A stretch of DNA of 64,000 bases from Phaseolus vulgaris (Eukaryota > Streptophyta > Magnoliopsida > Fabales > Fabaceae), in assembly GCF_000499845.2 (NCBI RefSeq), contig NC_023750.2, forward strand, positions 31,902,869-31,966,868. The letters are read 5' to 3'. This document shows positions 41,929 through 52,744 of this stretch, piece after piece. The notes beneath the pieces are model-generated. The model ran no database searches, was not told the DNA's origin, and saw nothing but the letters and a program-made list of their open reading frames with translations. The position numbers were made by a program, and so were the translations under genes. Position 1 is the stretch's first letter; the number at the start of each line of letters is the position of its first letter.

Positions 41929-43840
41929 TTAATTGATGGGAATCAATTCGTCATTGTAGAAGTCCTTGCCTACATCAAAGTTTCCTTCATCTAAGGGAAT
42001 CTTATAAAAATATTTAGCTTGTTGAAGAGCTTTTTCGAAACGCAGCTTATGCTGATCAATCACAAAACCTTCAGCTTCAGATACATTCAACTTCAATTGA
42101 CTTATTTCTTTTTGCAAAAGCCGAATAATGTTGCTATCAATTTCTTTAGTTGTCGATAATTATGATAGCTTTTCCTTTAGATGTTGATTCTCATCTTGAA
42201 CTTTTGATTTTTCCTCATGAATTCTCAATCTTTCAGCAGTTAAATCAACAATTTCATTCTTAAGAGATTCCCTCTTGGTTTCTTGCTGCACATTCAAAGT
42301 ATCCAACTCTTTTATTTGAGCAGTCAAAAATCTAAGCTTTCCATTTGATTAAGCAAGTTCGATCTTCATCTTTTCAAAATCAGCAGAGGAAACACCACTT
42401 GAGCTTTTTTCCTTCATCATTTTTCCGATTAATAAAGCACGAATTGAAAGTTCAATAACATAATTAGCCAAAGATGGAGCATCATAAGCTTTAAGCATGT
42501 TGTATGAAAACTCATCAAGGTTAGTTTGAATAAATTCTGAAAACCGAGTAGTAGCAGCAAAGATTGAATTTGGAAGTGATTGTGAAGAACTCCCTTGGAT
42601 ATGACGATGACGCCTAGAAGATGAATGTGATCTCCTAGCACTTCGATCTCTTTTATTATTCTTCTTTAAAGGACCAACAACATGTTCATCATTTACGAGC
42701 TCAATAGCTTCAACCCGAGATATTGGTTCGATAATCTTCATTTCAACTGCATGATGAATTTCTGGTTCAGGTCAAGGAGTCAAACCTCTTGCTTTGTTCA
42801 CAATTTTGGAGAAGTAAGACCGAGCTTTCAGATTAGTGGCAGCCATCAAACCTGAAAACCAATAAAACACTTAGCAAAGTCAAAAATATATTGTTACGTA
42901 TAAAAAATTTAAACAAACACACACCAAGGAAATCTTTTTTCGGCATTTTTTAGGTGTATAACCGTAATAGAGTGCGAGTAGGAATCTGGTAGGATAAGTG
43001 ACCAAGAACTTCAATAACACGACGATCTTTGGCATCCATCGAATGGTATGACCAAGAGTTAAACTTCAAGGGTTGACTTGTTCAGTAGAAAGGAAAATTT
43101 GGAGTATCACCATCAAAGAATATTTCTTTCCATCCTCCTCAATTAGAATTTTGAAGAAACCTCCTTTGAAATTCTTATATGAGGAAGTAAAAGGTTTAAG
43201 AAAACAAATTCTAGATTTACTAATTAAAGACAACTAGCTTGGTCGTTTACCAGGCCAAGAACTATAGTAATACAAGAAAGCTTTTGGACTGGGAAAAAGC
43301 GACAATAGTTTACACAAGATACTAAAAGCTTGCATAGAAGCCCAACCATTAGGATGAAGTTGGGTATGAGCAATATTTAGATAATTCAGTACACCCATTT
43401 GAAATTCTCTTAAAGGAAATCGAATGTGAAAATCAATAAAAAAACACTCAAAAAAATAAAAGAATTCACAACTATCATCTTCACGACCATGACAAACATT
43501 ATCAATATCTCCAGCACGCCGAAAAGAAATTATATCCTCAACAACATTAGGAGAATAAATGTGAGTATTTGAAAGAAAATCACGAAGATCTTTAGAAGAA
43601 CGATACCGAGAGAAAAAATTATAGGACCTTAGGATTGACCCAATTATAACCGAGACAATGGTTTATCCTTGGTATAGTCTTCTCGGCTCTTTTGGTTTCA
43701 ACATCCGTCATCGCTTCGTTGGAATCCTTCATACATGAAAGAGTAGCAGATGATGAGGTTGAATCTGCATCTTGATCGACTCGTATCACTCTTCCATTAG
43801 ATTCGCCACTCGCGCTCGAAAAAAAAACCCATAAATTCAT
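41929..43840 (-). pseudogene. antisense accessory gene of the second Tat-type element
   Basis: Runs opposite to gag-pol, like 2056-4262 in the first element. Minus-strand pieces: 43840-43619 starts MNLWVFFSSASGESNG with Ser-rich sequence; 43620 to about 43235 reads FFIDFHIRFPLREFQMGVLN and TQLHPNGWASMQAFSILCKL, the same core as the first element's TELNVAPCQLHPNAWPFIRAF. Next are a basic Ser/Arg/His-rich stretch (RRSHSSSRRHRHIQGSSSQ, 42349-42741) and a Leu/Lys-rich coiled coil ending in LRFEKALQQAKYFY...DELIPIN (41929-42117). Stops and probable introns separate them. Conservation of domain order between two diverged elements argues for a real gene. Function unknown. Confidence 0.65.
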
Positions 43841-44209
43841 CAGAAACGGAAACAGAGTTGGAAATAAACATTATACCTTTAATGCAATTTGCTGAAACTC
43901 TCAGAAATAAGAATACAAGAAAACGTAAAAAAGAGCAAATGAGATTAGATATTTATAACAGCAATAAAACCCAGCGCTTGAAAGGTCACGATATCTTAAC
44001 CATTAAAACGTTTCACATCTAACGGTCAGATGTATTTGTCACATCAAGTCAATCGTTGTGATAGAGAAAAAACACATAAAACGAGGCATTTAATACAAAA
44101 TCAAAATGATTTGAAAAAAGATTTTCGTCTGACACAATCAAAATGATTTGAAATGCTTTGTCCTTTATTTTTAGGCATTATGTCTTTTTTAAACAAAATC
44201 CTCATGCCT
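43841..44209. other. spacer between antisense gene and 3' LTR
   Basis: No sense-strand gene. By analogy with the first element this holds the antisense gene's promoter and leader, but no TATA box is convincing. The word TCAAAATGATTTGAAA occurs twice near 44100-44155. Confidence 0.4.
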
Positions 44210-44226
44210 AGGGGGCTGGGGGCTAG
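44210..44226 (+). other. polypurine tract of the second Tat-type element
   Basis: AGGGGGCTGGGGGCTAG directly precedes the LTR start TGTACTG. The G-rich core CTGGGGGCT resembles the first element's CTGGGGGGCTT. Confidence 0.8.
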
Positions 44227-44785
44227 TGTACTGTTAGGCCGAGAGGTCTCACCAAAAGGATACACCGAAAAGTATAGCCGAAAGGTCTAGCCGAAAAACA
44301 TATATATATATATATATATATATATAAGTTAAATGTAAAATATAGGGTTTAGGGTTTAGGATTTAGGTCTTAATAAATATGGTTACTGTAGCAAGGCCCA
44401 ACATGATAAGGCCCAAATTAATAGGTGTGTGTTTAAAAAGATATTGGGTACAAAAAGAAAGACCCAAGTAGGTTATGAGCCCAATAAGAAAACATTATAA
44501 ATAAAACATCAGTCTAAGAGGTAAGTAGAGTGATTTTTATCTGATGATTACATAAAACTATTTTTGACTTTGACATTGAAGCGCCTTGCAGGTACACACA
44601 CCCAACCGTGAGAGGAGACTAAGAGGAGAATCCGAAAGGTGCAATAAATCCAACCCAGCTTAGGAAGTTTGCCAAACTTAGGTCCAACCTAAAGAGCCCA
44701 ATCCGAGAGTCCAACCTGAAGAGCCCAATCCGGAAAATCAGCGTATTCACCTTGAAGAAAGTTTCTAACCCCTTTTGTAGGAACA
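44227..44785 (+). repeat. 3' LTR of the second Tat-type element
   Basis: Partner of 26452-27021, ending AGGAACA and followed by TATAA. It retains an AGGGTTTAGGGTTTAGGATTT stretch (44344-44364) that is absent from the other LTR, where a TA run stands instead. Confidence 0.88.
44344..44368. repeat. short telomere-like repeat
   Basis: About three units of plant telomeric TTTAGGG with one change, inside an LTR. Too short to be a former chromosome end. Confidence 0.8.
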
Positions 44786-46029
44786 TATAAGAATATGAAA
44801 TATGTAAAAATAAAAATCTTTATATATTAGTATAAATAAATAAAAAATATGATCAAAAGTAATGTCATATTCATCACAAAAGTTGAATCTTTTATATAAA
44901 GGTTATATAATCAAAATGTTTTTATAATCTTGATTATAATTGTTGCATTCTATTAAGTATGTGAGGAGAAACAATACTATAGTAATACATGTATTAGGTA
45001 GATAATGTATTGATATTTCTTTCTCAATCACTATTCATTCATGGTATTATTCACATTATGGATAGGGAAAATATCTCATTGTGTTGATTAAAAGAATAGA
45101 TAGATAAATGTAAATATTGTAAGATAAAATTATCCCATTAGAAATGATTAAACAATAGTGTATTAGATTTGACATAAATTTGTTGAGGGTTTATGTGTAT
45201 AATTCAGATTGATTAAGAGAAGTTGAATGAGTTGATAGTATATTGAAATCTTGGGCCCGAAATGGAAGTGTTTCCAACAATTATTCTTACTCTGCCTAAT
45301 GAAAATAAATTCAGCTTCTTTCCCATGAGTAAATATAGATTATTGTAGTTGAAGTTTCTTATTTGAATGAAAAAGGTTAGTTATTTTAGTTTGAAAGAGA
45401 GAAAAAGTTAGACAGAATGCATACGGCACCCTCTCATTACCTTGATGATATTCATGAGTGATGACTAATTAAGGTGCATTTTAAAAGAAGACCCAATTGG
45501 GTGAAGAAAAAGATGGAACACGTCCTTTGGAAGAAAGCAAAGGTTTTTGTTTGTGTGTGTTGTGACTGAGAGATTATATGTGTGTGGGGAAACACTAGGA
45601 GTAGCATGAAGGACTGGGTCTACCAAACCCTAACTAAACGTCATTTACTCTTCATCCCACATAATACTCCATCCATTCTTAACTGTGAGTATTACTTAAT
45701 ATATTTTTTAAATTAAAGTTTACATTCAATTATTTTATAATTAATTATAATTTTCTTATAATAATATAAATAATATATAAATATCAGTTCCTTTTCAGTT
45801 ACAATAACAAATAACAAATCCCTTTTAATAAATATATGTGATGGAAGTAGAAATAGATTAAAAGAAAAACAACCTTGTAAAACTTACCTCCATGCCCCAA
45901 AAGGTAACAGATTCATTATGGAAAATAACAGGCATTGTGTTTTTATTGGGTTTATTAAGGTCGTTTTCCCAAATAATCGTGGCATTACCCAGTGGTTGCC
46001 TATAGAAAAGACAGGTAGGTACTGCAAAT
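44786..46029. other. intergenic DNA upstream of the zinc-finger gene
   Basis: AT-rich, single-copy in appearance within this window; no gene, RNA or element boundary recognised. Confidence 0.5.
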
Positions 46030-46039
46030 TACGTGTCAC
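46030..46039 (+). promoter_or_regulatory. ABRE-like ACGTGTC site
   Basis: TACGTGTCAC about 475 bases before the start codon contains the ACGTGTC core recognised by ABA-response bZIP factors. Related ZAT genes are often stress-regulated, but a single core is weak evidence. Confidence 0.3.
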
Positions 46040-46413
46040 ACATTGTTTGATGCTTATGTTGTGCTGTTGAATTTTACATCACAGTCGAGTGATATTAACC
46101 ATCAGTTCTTTCTACCGTCACCGTTTCAAAAAAAAAAAAAAATTCAATTTTCAGATATCAATCCCAAATCCCAGGGCATTTAAGGAAAAATAAAGTAAAG
46201 ATAGCAAAATAAATGGAGAAAACATAAAAAATCTCGTATTAAAAAAATGACAAAAATAAAAATATTGCAGAGTCTAAGAGACAAATAAAGAAAAGTAAAA
46301 AAAAAATCATTATTAATTTATTTATTTATTATTATATCTATTTTTTATTTATCCCACTCCATGTTACATACTCTTCCTTGGTGGAGCAACAGTTTGTAAT
46401 CTGCACCTACTCC

Positions 46414-46420
46414 TTTTATA
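46414..46420 (+). promoter_or_regulatory. TATA-like box of the zinc-finger gene
   Basis: TTTTATA lies about 90 bases before the ATG, which would leave a 5' leader of about 60 bases. An alternative is the A/T run around 46320-46350. Confidence 0.4.
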
Positions 46421-46508
46421 CGGAAGAACACAGAGAGAGGTTAAAGAACACAACACAAGTGTGTTCAGGGTGTTCTGTTTTGTGCTCTGTTTTTTATTTT
46501 TTATTTTT

Positions 46509-47564
46509 ATGGAGAAGCACAAGTGCAAGCTTTGCTTAAGGAGTTTCGCCAATGGAAGAGCTTTAGGAGGTCACATGAGGTCTCACATGATGAACCTACC
46601 TGTTCCTCTGAAAGAGACCGAGTTCGTCCCGGTTCAACTCAGTTTTGAGGCCGACTCATCCCCTTCTCAATCCTCTTCTTCCTTCTACGGTCTCAGAGAG
46701 AACCCCAAAAAAAGTTTCCGTTTTGCAGATCCTGAATTCTCGTTCGCAGCAGAAACGGGCTCCGTGATCCTCCAAGATAGAGAGAGCGAGACCGAGTCAT
46801 CCAAGAACCCAACTCGGAAACGATCCAAGAGAGCTTGGCAACTCGGAGAACCCCTGAAAAAAATGAAACTCTTTGAAAATAATAACAAGAACGAATCTGC
46901 AAGTTCTGCTTCCGATACCACCACGGAGGAGGCCGTGGCATTTTGTCTAATGATGCTGTCTCGTGACAGATGGAAGAAGTATGATGATCATAAAAACATA
47001 CAACAGTATGATGATGAGGTTGAAGATGATGGTGACAACGATGATGAAGATGAAGAAGAGGATGATGAAGAAAAAGATGGTTTTGAATTCGAGGAGATGA
47101 AATCTGTAAAGAGGAGTAACAAGGTGCGAGGGAGGTACAAATGTGAAACGTGTGATAAGGTGTTTCGATCTTACCAAGCTCTTGGTGGGCACAGAGCAAG
47201 TCACAAGAAAATGAAGTTAAACTCTGAAACGGAGTTTCAGAAGACTGAACCTGAATTGGAGCATGTTGCTGTGGCGGAGAAGAAAGTCCACGAATGCCCC
47301 GTTTGCTTTAGAGTCTTTGGTTCGGGTCAAGCCCTCGGTGGACACAAGAGAACACATGTTATAGGTTCCTCTGCAACTACAACCACCGCCACTGTCAGAA
47401 CTTCTGCAAATGTCAGAACTTCTGCAACTGTTTCGGTTGGAGCTTCTGCTAGAGTTGGAGACAGTTTGATAGATCTTAATCTCCCTGCTCCAATGGATGA
47501 TGATGAAGACATTAGCCAGTTCGACCACTCCGCTCTTTCGGATGCAGAGTTTGTCAAACAGTGA
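46509..47564 (+). CDS. three-finger C2H2 ZAT-type transcription repressor with EAR motif
   Basis: A single-exon gene for a nuclear DNA-binding protein of 351 residues. Three plant-type fingers carry the QALGGH-class helix: C6-H26 (CKLCLRSFANGRALGGH, with R for Q), C212-H232 (CETCDKVFRSYQALGGH) and C263-H283 (CPVCFRVFGSGQALGGH). A Lys/Arg cluster (TRKRSKRAW) may serve nuclear import. A run of Asp/Glu lies between fingers 1 and 2 (about residues 172-196). SLIDLNLPAP near residue 322 is the EAR motif that recruits TOPLESS-type corepressors. I start at the second in-frame ATG: the 16 residues before it are a Phe-rich hydrophobic run, and close relatives start a few residues before finger 1. Spacing fits the ZAT1/ZAT4/ZAT9 group. 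The frame is intact, unlike every element around it. Confidence 0.93.
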   Translation: MEKHKCKLCLRSFANGRALGGHMRSHMMNLPVPLKETEFVPVQLSFEADSSPSQSSSSFYGLRENPKKSFRFADPEFSFAAETGSVILQDRESETESSKNPTRKRSKRAWQLGEPLKKMKLFENNNKNESASSASDTTTEEAVAFCLMMLSRDRWKKYDDHKNIQQYDDEVEDDGDNDDEDEEEDDEEKDGFEFEEMKSVKRSNKVRGRYKCETCDKVFRSYQALGGHRASHKKMKLNSETEFQKTEPELEHVAVAEKKVHECPVCFRVFGSGQALGGHKRTHVIGSSATTTTATVRTSANVRTSATVSVGASARVGDSLIDLNLPAPMDDDEDISQFDHSALSDAEFVKQ

Positions 47565-50500
47565 AGAAGGTATTTCTTAGTTCGAACTTCTTTGTTTTCC
47601 TTTGACTAGTTAGGCCCTGATCCGAAGGTACAAAATTTTGGTTCCTTTATCAAACTGCAATTTTAAATTTGTTTAGCCATTTGGGTTTTAACTTACTATT
47701 TCACTTCGTTAGTTACTCCATACTTCATATTCATCTAATAATATCATAATTCTTCTCAAATTCGGTTCTTAGCAACTTTATTATGTTTTACACTTTGTTT
47801 CTGTAAGATATGACTTTTCAAGTTAGAGTTAGAGCATCTATCAATGGAAGAACTGAACTTTTTATGCTTATTCTATTTAGCTTAAACTTTTGTGCTTTTT
47901 TTAATATTATAATAATAATAATAGTTTACTAGTAGGATTTCTCATTCCTGGGATTGCATACTTTAGTTGGGTGTTTTAGTTTCTTTTTTCTTTTCATGTG
48001 TGATGGAGTTATGCAGAAGAGTTGGAAGCATGCGTGTTTTAGTGGGCTCTGTTTCAGCTTCCAAGCAAAAACTTCTGAGTAACTGTTATACCATTCATTG
48101 CTTGTGAATATTAAATAAACCTAGTCATTCTCACAGTAAGTTGATGAACCAGCATATTATAATGGTAGAAAAGTAAGTTCCACTTCTGACCACCAGCATT
48201 GTACAGTTCAGGAAGAGGAATATGTTTCTTTCATTTTTTTTAATTTTACTGATGAAGAAGACAATTAAGATGTTCCATATTGCACAACTTTTCTCTCTTG
48301 CTGCTTGAGGCTGTTTTCAGCTTTTCACATAAATCTTCTTGACAAGTGAAGAGATATTATGAGGATATTAGAGGGGGAATAAGAAAAAAAACTTGATGGC
48401 AGAAGAGGTGGTGATGGAGTGAATGAATCTGGTGTTCATTAAATTTGGATTGCCATTTTGGGGAAATCTGCAAAGGTGATTTAAGAAAAGAGAAAAAGCA
48501 AGCAGATCCCTTATTTTAGTCATGGCTGACAGATTAATTTGGCTTAGTTGGGCGTGACTCAAGGTATCTAGCTGAGGCAGGCCTTTTGGTTCTTTATGGA
48601 AAACTTTCAGTCACACTCATTAAATTTGTAATAAATGACATATGATCCGTTTCATGCATTTGTTGTATTTTTTTTTTAATTTCGTTGTATTTCATGGAGG
48701 TTTGGTCAATTAGTACTTGGATGCCACTATTATGATTTAGACTTTAGAGGCCAAATGCTGAAATTTCACTTCAAATAAATCTCACTGGTTAACAACTAAA
48801 CCCAATTACAAAATAAACTATAAAGTGCAAAATTTTGGTGCTTAGATGGAACCACTTATAAAGTAGGACATTAGCCACCACCCACATCCATCAATCATCA
48901 CACTTCTCACTACTCATATATTATCATACTTCTACCTTACACATTTCAATAAATTATTTTTTTAATTTCAAAGCATAAAATAAAATAAAAAAAAGACATT
49001 GTTGCTTTGAGACACAATTTTTTCTTCCCTTTTCATTGTATATATTCAAGTTAAAGTTAGGTACAATTCATTGAAATTTCTAAAGGGACGATTCCAATTT
49101 CTTCCAAAAGTGGTCATGGTCTCTCAAAATTGGTCGTAAATTGCGTATATATTTAGTTGATTTTGGAGAAGAAAGAATGAAATTTATGTAGAAGCAGTTC
49201 TACTTGAACTCAAAAACCCAAGTTAATCTCTTGACTACACATGTAAGCAATGCGTTCTGGTCAATTCCCTTTACTTTACACGGATGGTGAAAGAGAAAGT
49301 TTTTGGCAAACTAAAGAGAAAGATAATTAAAGATTTGTGGTCAAACGTAAATTGGAATCAGCATGAAGTAACGTCTAAATATTATGTCACGCTAAGATAT
49401 TCCTATTAATTTCATCTTTCAAAACACTTTTAAGACGCTGTGAAACGACTTACAACCCTCTCTAGTTTTGAGTCAAGAATTAAAAAAAAAACAAACTAAT
49501 AAAATATCTTGAACATATCAAGTCTGATACGCTTTGAGACCGCTCATATTCTATAAATCGTCATTTGTAATGTTGATAAGCGTTGATGAAAATATTAATG
49601 ATTGAGTATTACGTAAAATTGTGTGTTGTATGCATACAGTAGTTTTTAAAATTAGTCACAATATTAATAATCACTTGTGCACTTTTCATAATGATGATGC
49701 TCTCAAATTCTTGTGATGATAATGCACAAGAGCAGTGACTTTAATGACAAGAAATATGGTCTTGACTAGAGTTTTTTGCTCTCTTACTTAACTCAAAACT
49801 TGCTACGTTCTTTTGTCTTTTATCTTTCTTTTGGGTAACCAAGCACTTTTGCATCCACGAACTAGGAATGGAGTTTTCTTGCCTAAAATTCCAAGAATAT
49901 TTTTGGAAATGAAGTGACCTAATCAATCAACTCATCTGCAAGTGCTGTTTTGGCACGTATCAAAATTGCCAATGTTCGTAACTCTCAACTATCACCAATA
50001 AACAATAATATCAATTACTTTTTGGTGTGTGGAAATTCTCATTCAGGTTAATTCATAATATTATAATATCTATATCTATATCTATCTATATATATGAAAG
50101 AAATGAATTATTCTTTTAATATCATCCATATGTCAATCTTGGTCAAAATTATGATACAAATATTCTCATTCTGTGTAATCTGTACCATACCAATATATAT
50201 TCCCATAACAGTTTTGAAACTACTCAAAGAAAAAAAAATGGTGTACATGGACGAATCCAAAACTTTTGGTACAATATCAACTATTCCAATTCAATTCACT
50301 TTTGGAGAACCAAAAGAAAAGATTGTGTTTCTTTTTTCTTTTACTTTATTTTCTAAGCATAAGAACTTGAAATAAAGAAGATACAGAGCGTGATGCAAAA
50401 TAAGTTCAGAATCATTCAGGCCGAAAGTAATTTAAAAAATATATTTTTTTCAGTGATTTTTTAGTAATTTGTATCCATATAAAAATCAAAATTATAGGGG

Positions 50501-51198
50501 GCATTTCGTAGTTGATTCATGAGAAATGTGAATCCAGGAATATGATTTTTAAAACTTCGAATAACTAAAATATGTTATTTTAGTAACATTTTAATTATTG
50601 TCACGATATCACATGATTATCACGATAATAGCACATAAATAAATTAATTATTGATTTAGTGAAATTAAATTGTTCTACGTAGTGTTTGTTTTTGCAGTTT
50701 TATTGTTCATGTAGATGGAAAGGCGATAATGTTTTGCATTTTTTTTTTGTCTAGTATAAATAATGAGTATGTAGGTTTATTTTTTCTTGTTAAAGTGTAC
50801 AAAAATATGAAAAAGTCAGGTTGAAACATGTTTATTCTCCGTAATATTATTGTTTTAGTAATTATCTTTGATGCATTTGTGATTTTGTGAAGTATTTCTC
50901 AGTTGTGTTGGATCATTAAGGTAAGAATAGTGTAAAAAACGTTTGAAAGAAAGAAATTTGATGTTCTAAACATGAACATCGATTGTCCTTTGATTTTCAA
51001 TTGATAATCGATGTTTCATTGTCATTCATGACTCAAATCATTGATTGTCCAAGGTTTTTTTGAGTGAACATTGATGTCCATTATCAAGACTCGATGTTGG
51101 CCAATTTTTGTCTCACACAATCGATAATTCATTGCCCATAATTGATGTTGCTCATTTTTTCTCTCTATAATCGATGTTTTAATCTTTTTGTTGTCAAC
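47565..51198. other. intergenic DNA downstream of the zinc-finger gene
   Basis: The first few hundred T-rich bases should hold the gene's 3' UTR. Short open frames at 48368-48562, 49741-49926 and 50094-50375 have no recognisable motif and no codon bias visible to me. Bases 50960-51180 hold repeated ATCGATG words, listed separately. No RNA gene was recognised. Confidence 0.5.
50960..51185. repeat. cluster of ATCGATG-type words
   Basis: ATCGATTGTCC, AATCGATGTTTC, TTGATGTCC, CTCGATGTTGG, AATCGATAATTC, TTGATGTTGC and AATCGATGTTT occur at spacings of about 20-50 bases and resume as AATCAATTGTC and AATCGATTCC beyond the solo LTR (52370-52400). It looks like a decayed short-unit repeat that the LTR interrupted. 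Confidence 0.45.
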
Positions 51199-52357
51199 TG
51201 TTCCGGCCGGTTGACCTGGGACGTCTTCGTGCGCAACCTCACCCGTCAGCTAGGGACTCATTCCCACTGGTTACTTGTGGATTCCTGCAAAGAAGGACAA
51301 AAGGGCGCCCTAGCGGCCGTTTGCACTCCGACGCTCAAGTCAGCTAGCAAGAAACACCAAAACTCTACACCTCCGTATCGGAGCACCGTGACTGGCACTC
51401 TAAAGGTGGTTAAAAGAAACTGTGTCTAGTGTCTATTTTCTCCTCCTGGCAAACAACCTCTCTCCCTAGTCCCTTGTGCGTAGCCTCAAGACTCGAGCAA
51501 GCAACTAGAGTGTGTTCTAGGAAAGTCTGCCAAAAATTCCAACCCCGTTTCCAACATTCAAGGCGCTATTTAAACTACTCTAGCATTTAAAGCGTCTTAA
51601 AGCGCATTTAATTATAAAACGTTCAGCGCCTTTAAGACGTTTAAACTGCTTGGGAGCATTTATAGTACCTTAAACGCTCGAAACGTAAACTTTATTAAAT
51701 AGCTTTAATTACCTTGTACCTGACAAATTGACGTTTCTATTCTGACTTGGCTCCTATTACACGTGGAGGGCCTCACAACACCATGACCCCACCTGGGGGT
51801 ATTTCCTCGTGTGAGTCCTCCTACCTGGGAGTGCATCTGCGCAAGGGGTGACTTTTTGGGTGTCAACTCATGCCTCCAAACATCTAGTCACTCACTTTGA
51901 GAGCGTATCTACCTTCCTCTCGTGCCCTGCACCTGGCTGCCCCTGGGCGTGACCCTTCTCATGAGTCGTAACTATCCCAAGGGCGTCTCTGGGGCGGCAT
52001 GGGCACTTCACGAGTCAGATTGCTCTCCACTGGCGCTATTACTATGGCCTTGAAGCCACCTTTCTCTTCTCTTTATTGCTACCCCGGGTTATCGGGGTTT
52101 GAGGCCTTCCCACGGCGTCACTCCCTCCATGGTCTTTCCTACCCATGGGTATCGGGGAGCAACACTGTGATTGCCTTGCTTTTGTGACATTTTACCTTGG
52201 CGACGCCCTAACTGGGCGACGCCTGCTCTAGGCGACGCCCCGTCTTGGCGATGCTTGCACTTGGCGTCGCCTCACCTAGGCGATGCCTTATGTTGACTTT
52301 GACCTCGACGCTGACTTTGACTTTGACTTTGTCAACGCCCGGGTACGGGACGGTACA
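51199..52357 (-). mobile_element. solo LTR of a Tat-like retrotransposon, target duplication TCAAC
   Basis: The 1159-base sequence has TG...CA ends (plus strand TGTTCCGGCC...GGTACA) and is flanked by identical TCAAC (51194-51198 and 52358-52362). It is much richer in G+C than its surroundings. On the minus strand, CTGACTTGAGCGTCGGAGTG (51324-51343) matches the first Tat element's LTR, and TACTATAAATGC near 51655 is a TATA box upstream of it. No coding sequence, so it is a recombination remnant. Confidence 0.9.
52196..52335. repeat. GGCGACGCC and GACTTT short tandem repeats in the solo LTR
   Basis: GGCGACGCC or a one-base variant occurs six or so times at 15-20 base spacing (52199-52288), then GACTTT occurs five times (52295-52331). 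The latter alternates with GACGCTGAC. Confidence 0.8.
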
Positions 52358-52463
52358 TCAACAATAATCAATTGTCTATGTTTTTTCACTGAAAATCGAT
52401 TCCAAGTGTCTCATAATCATTTATCAACATTTTTTTACTTAATTATTCATGCATTTTTATTGG

Positions 52464-52679
52464 AATTATTATATTTTTCATATAGATGTACATAGAAAGT
52501 GTATAAATGTATAATATACGTGGTAAAATAAGACAATAGTTTGGTGTAATTGTTGATAAATAGGCATAACATATGGAGTAGCAAATTATATAGAGCATAT
52601 CTTTCCATTCTGATTGTATATAAACAGTAGGCATGTATTGAATGAATATACACAAATATCATTTCCATGATATTTGATA
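52464..52679 (+). repeat. 5' LTR of the short-LTR copia element
   Basis: Matches 57035-57237 at roughly 85-90 percent by eye. GTATATAAACAG near 52617 is a TATA box in the right place. Confidence 0.8.
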
Positions 52680-52691
52680 TGGTATTAGAGC
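52680..52691 (+). other. primer-binding site of the short-LTR copia element
   Basis: TGGTATTAGAGC differs at one position from TGGTATCAGAGC, the initiator Met tRNA site of copia elements. Confidence 0.85.
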
Positions 52692-52744
52692 ACTGTTTCT
52701 GGTGACTACAAATATTCTTTTGCCTTTTTTTTTCCTCGACAACC

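Larger units (their letters stand above)
26452..44785 (+). mobile_element. second Ty3/gypsy Tat-type retrotransposon, split by a SIRE-like copia element
   Basis: LTRs at 26452-27021 and 44227-44785 begin TGTACTGTTAGG and end GGAACA. Flanks TATAG and TATAA are a near-perfect 5-base duplication. Order on the plus strand: LTR, primer-binding site, gag (broken at 27503/36962 by the copia element), protease, reverse transcriptase, two RNase H domains, a shortened integrase, tandem repeats, an antisense accessory gene (41929-43840, minus), polypurine tract, LTR. Without the insert the element is about 8.9 kb. It is more decayed than the first Tat element, with a large integrase deletion. Confidence 0.9.

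Noticed and set aside
44344..44368. Telomere-like repeat as a former chromosome end
   Set aside because: Only about three units, imperfect, and inside an LTR.
46461..46508. N-terminal extension of the zinc-finger protein by 16 residues
   Set aside because: The extension is a hydrophobic Phe/Cys/Leu run unlike the family, and the ATG at 46509 places the first finger at the usual residue 6.
51999..52187. 62-residue frame in GC-rich DNA
   Set aside because: Falls inside the solo LTR, has no motif, and GC-rich DNA keeps chance frames open.
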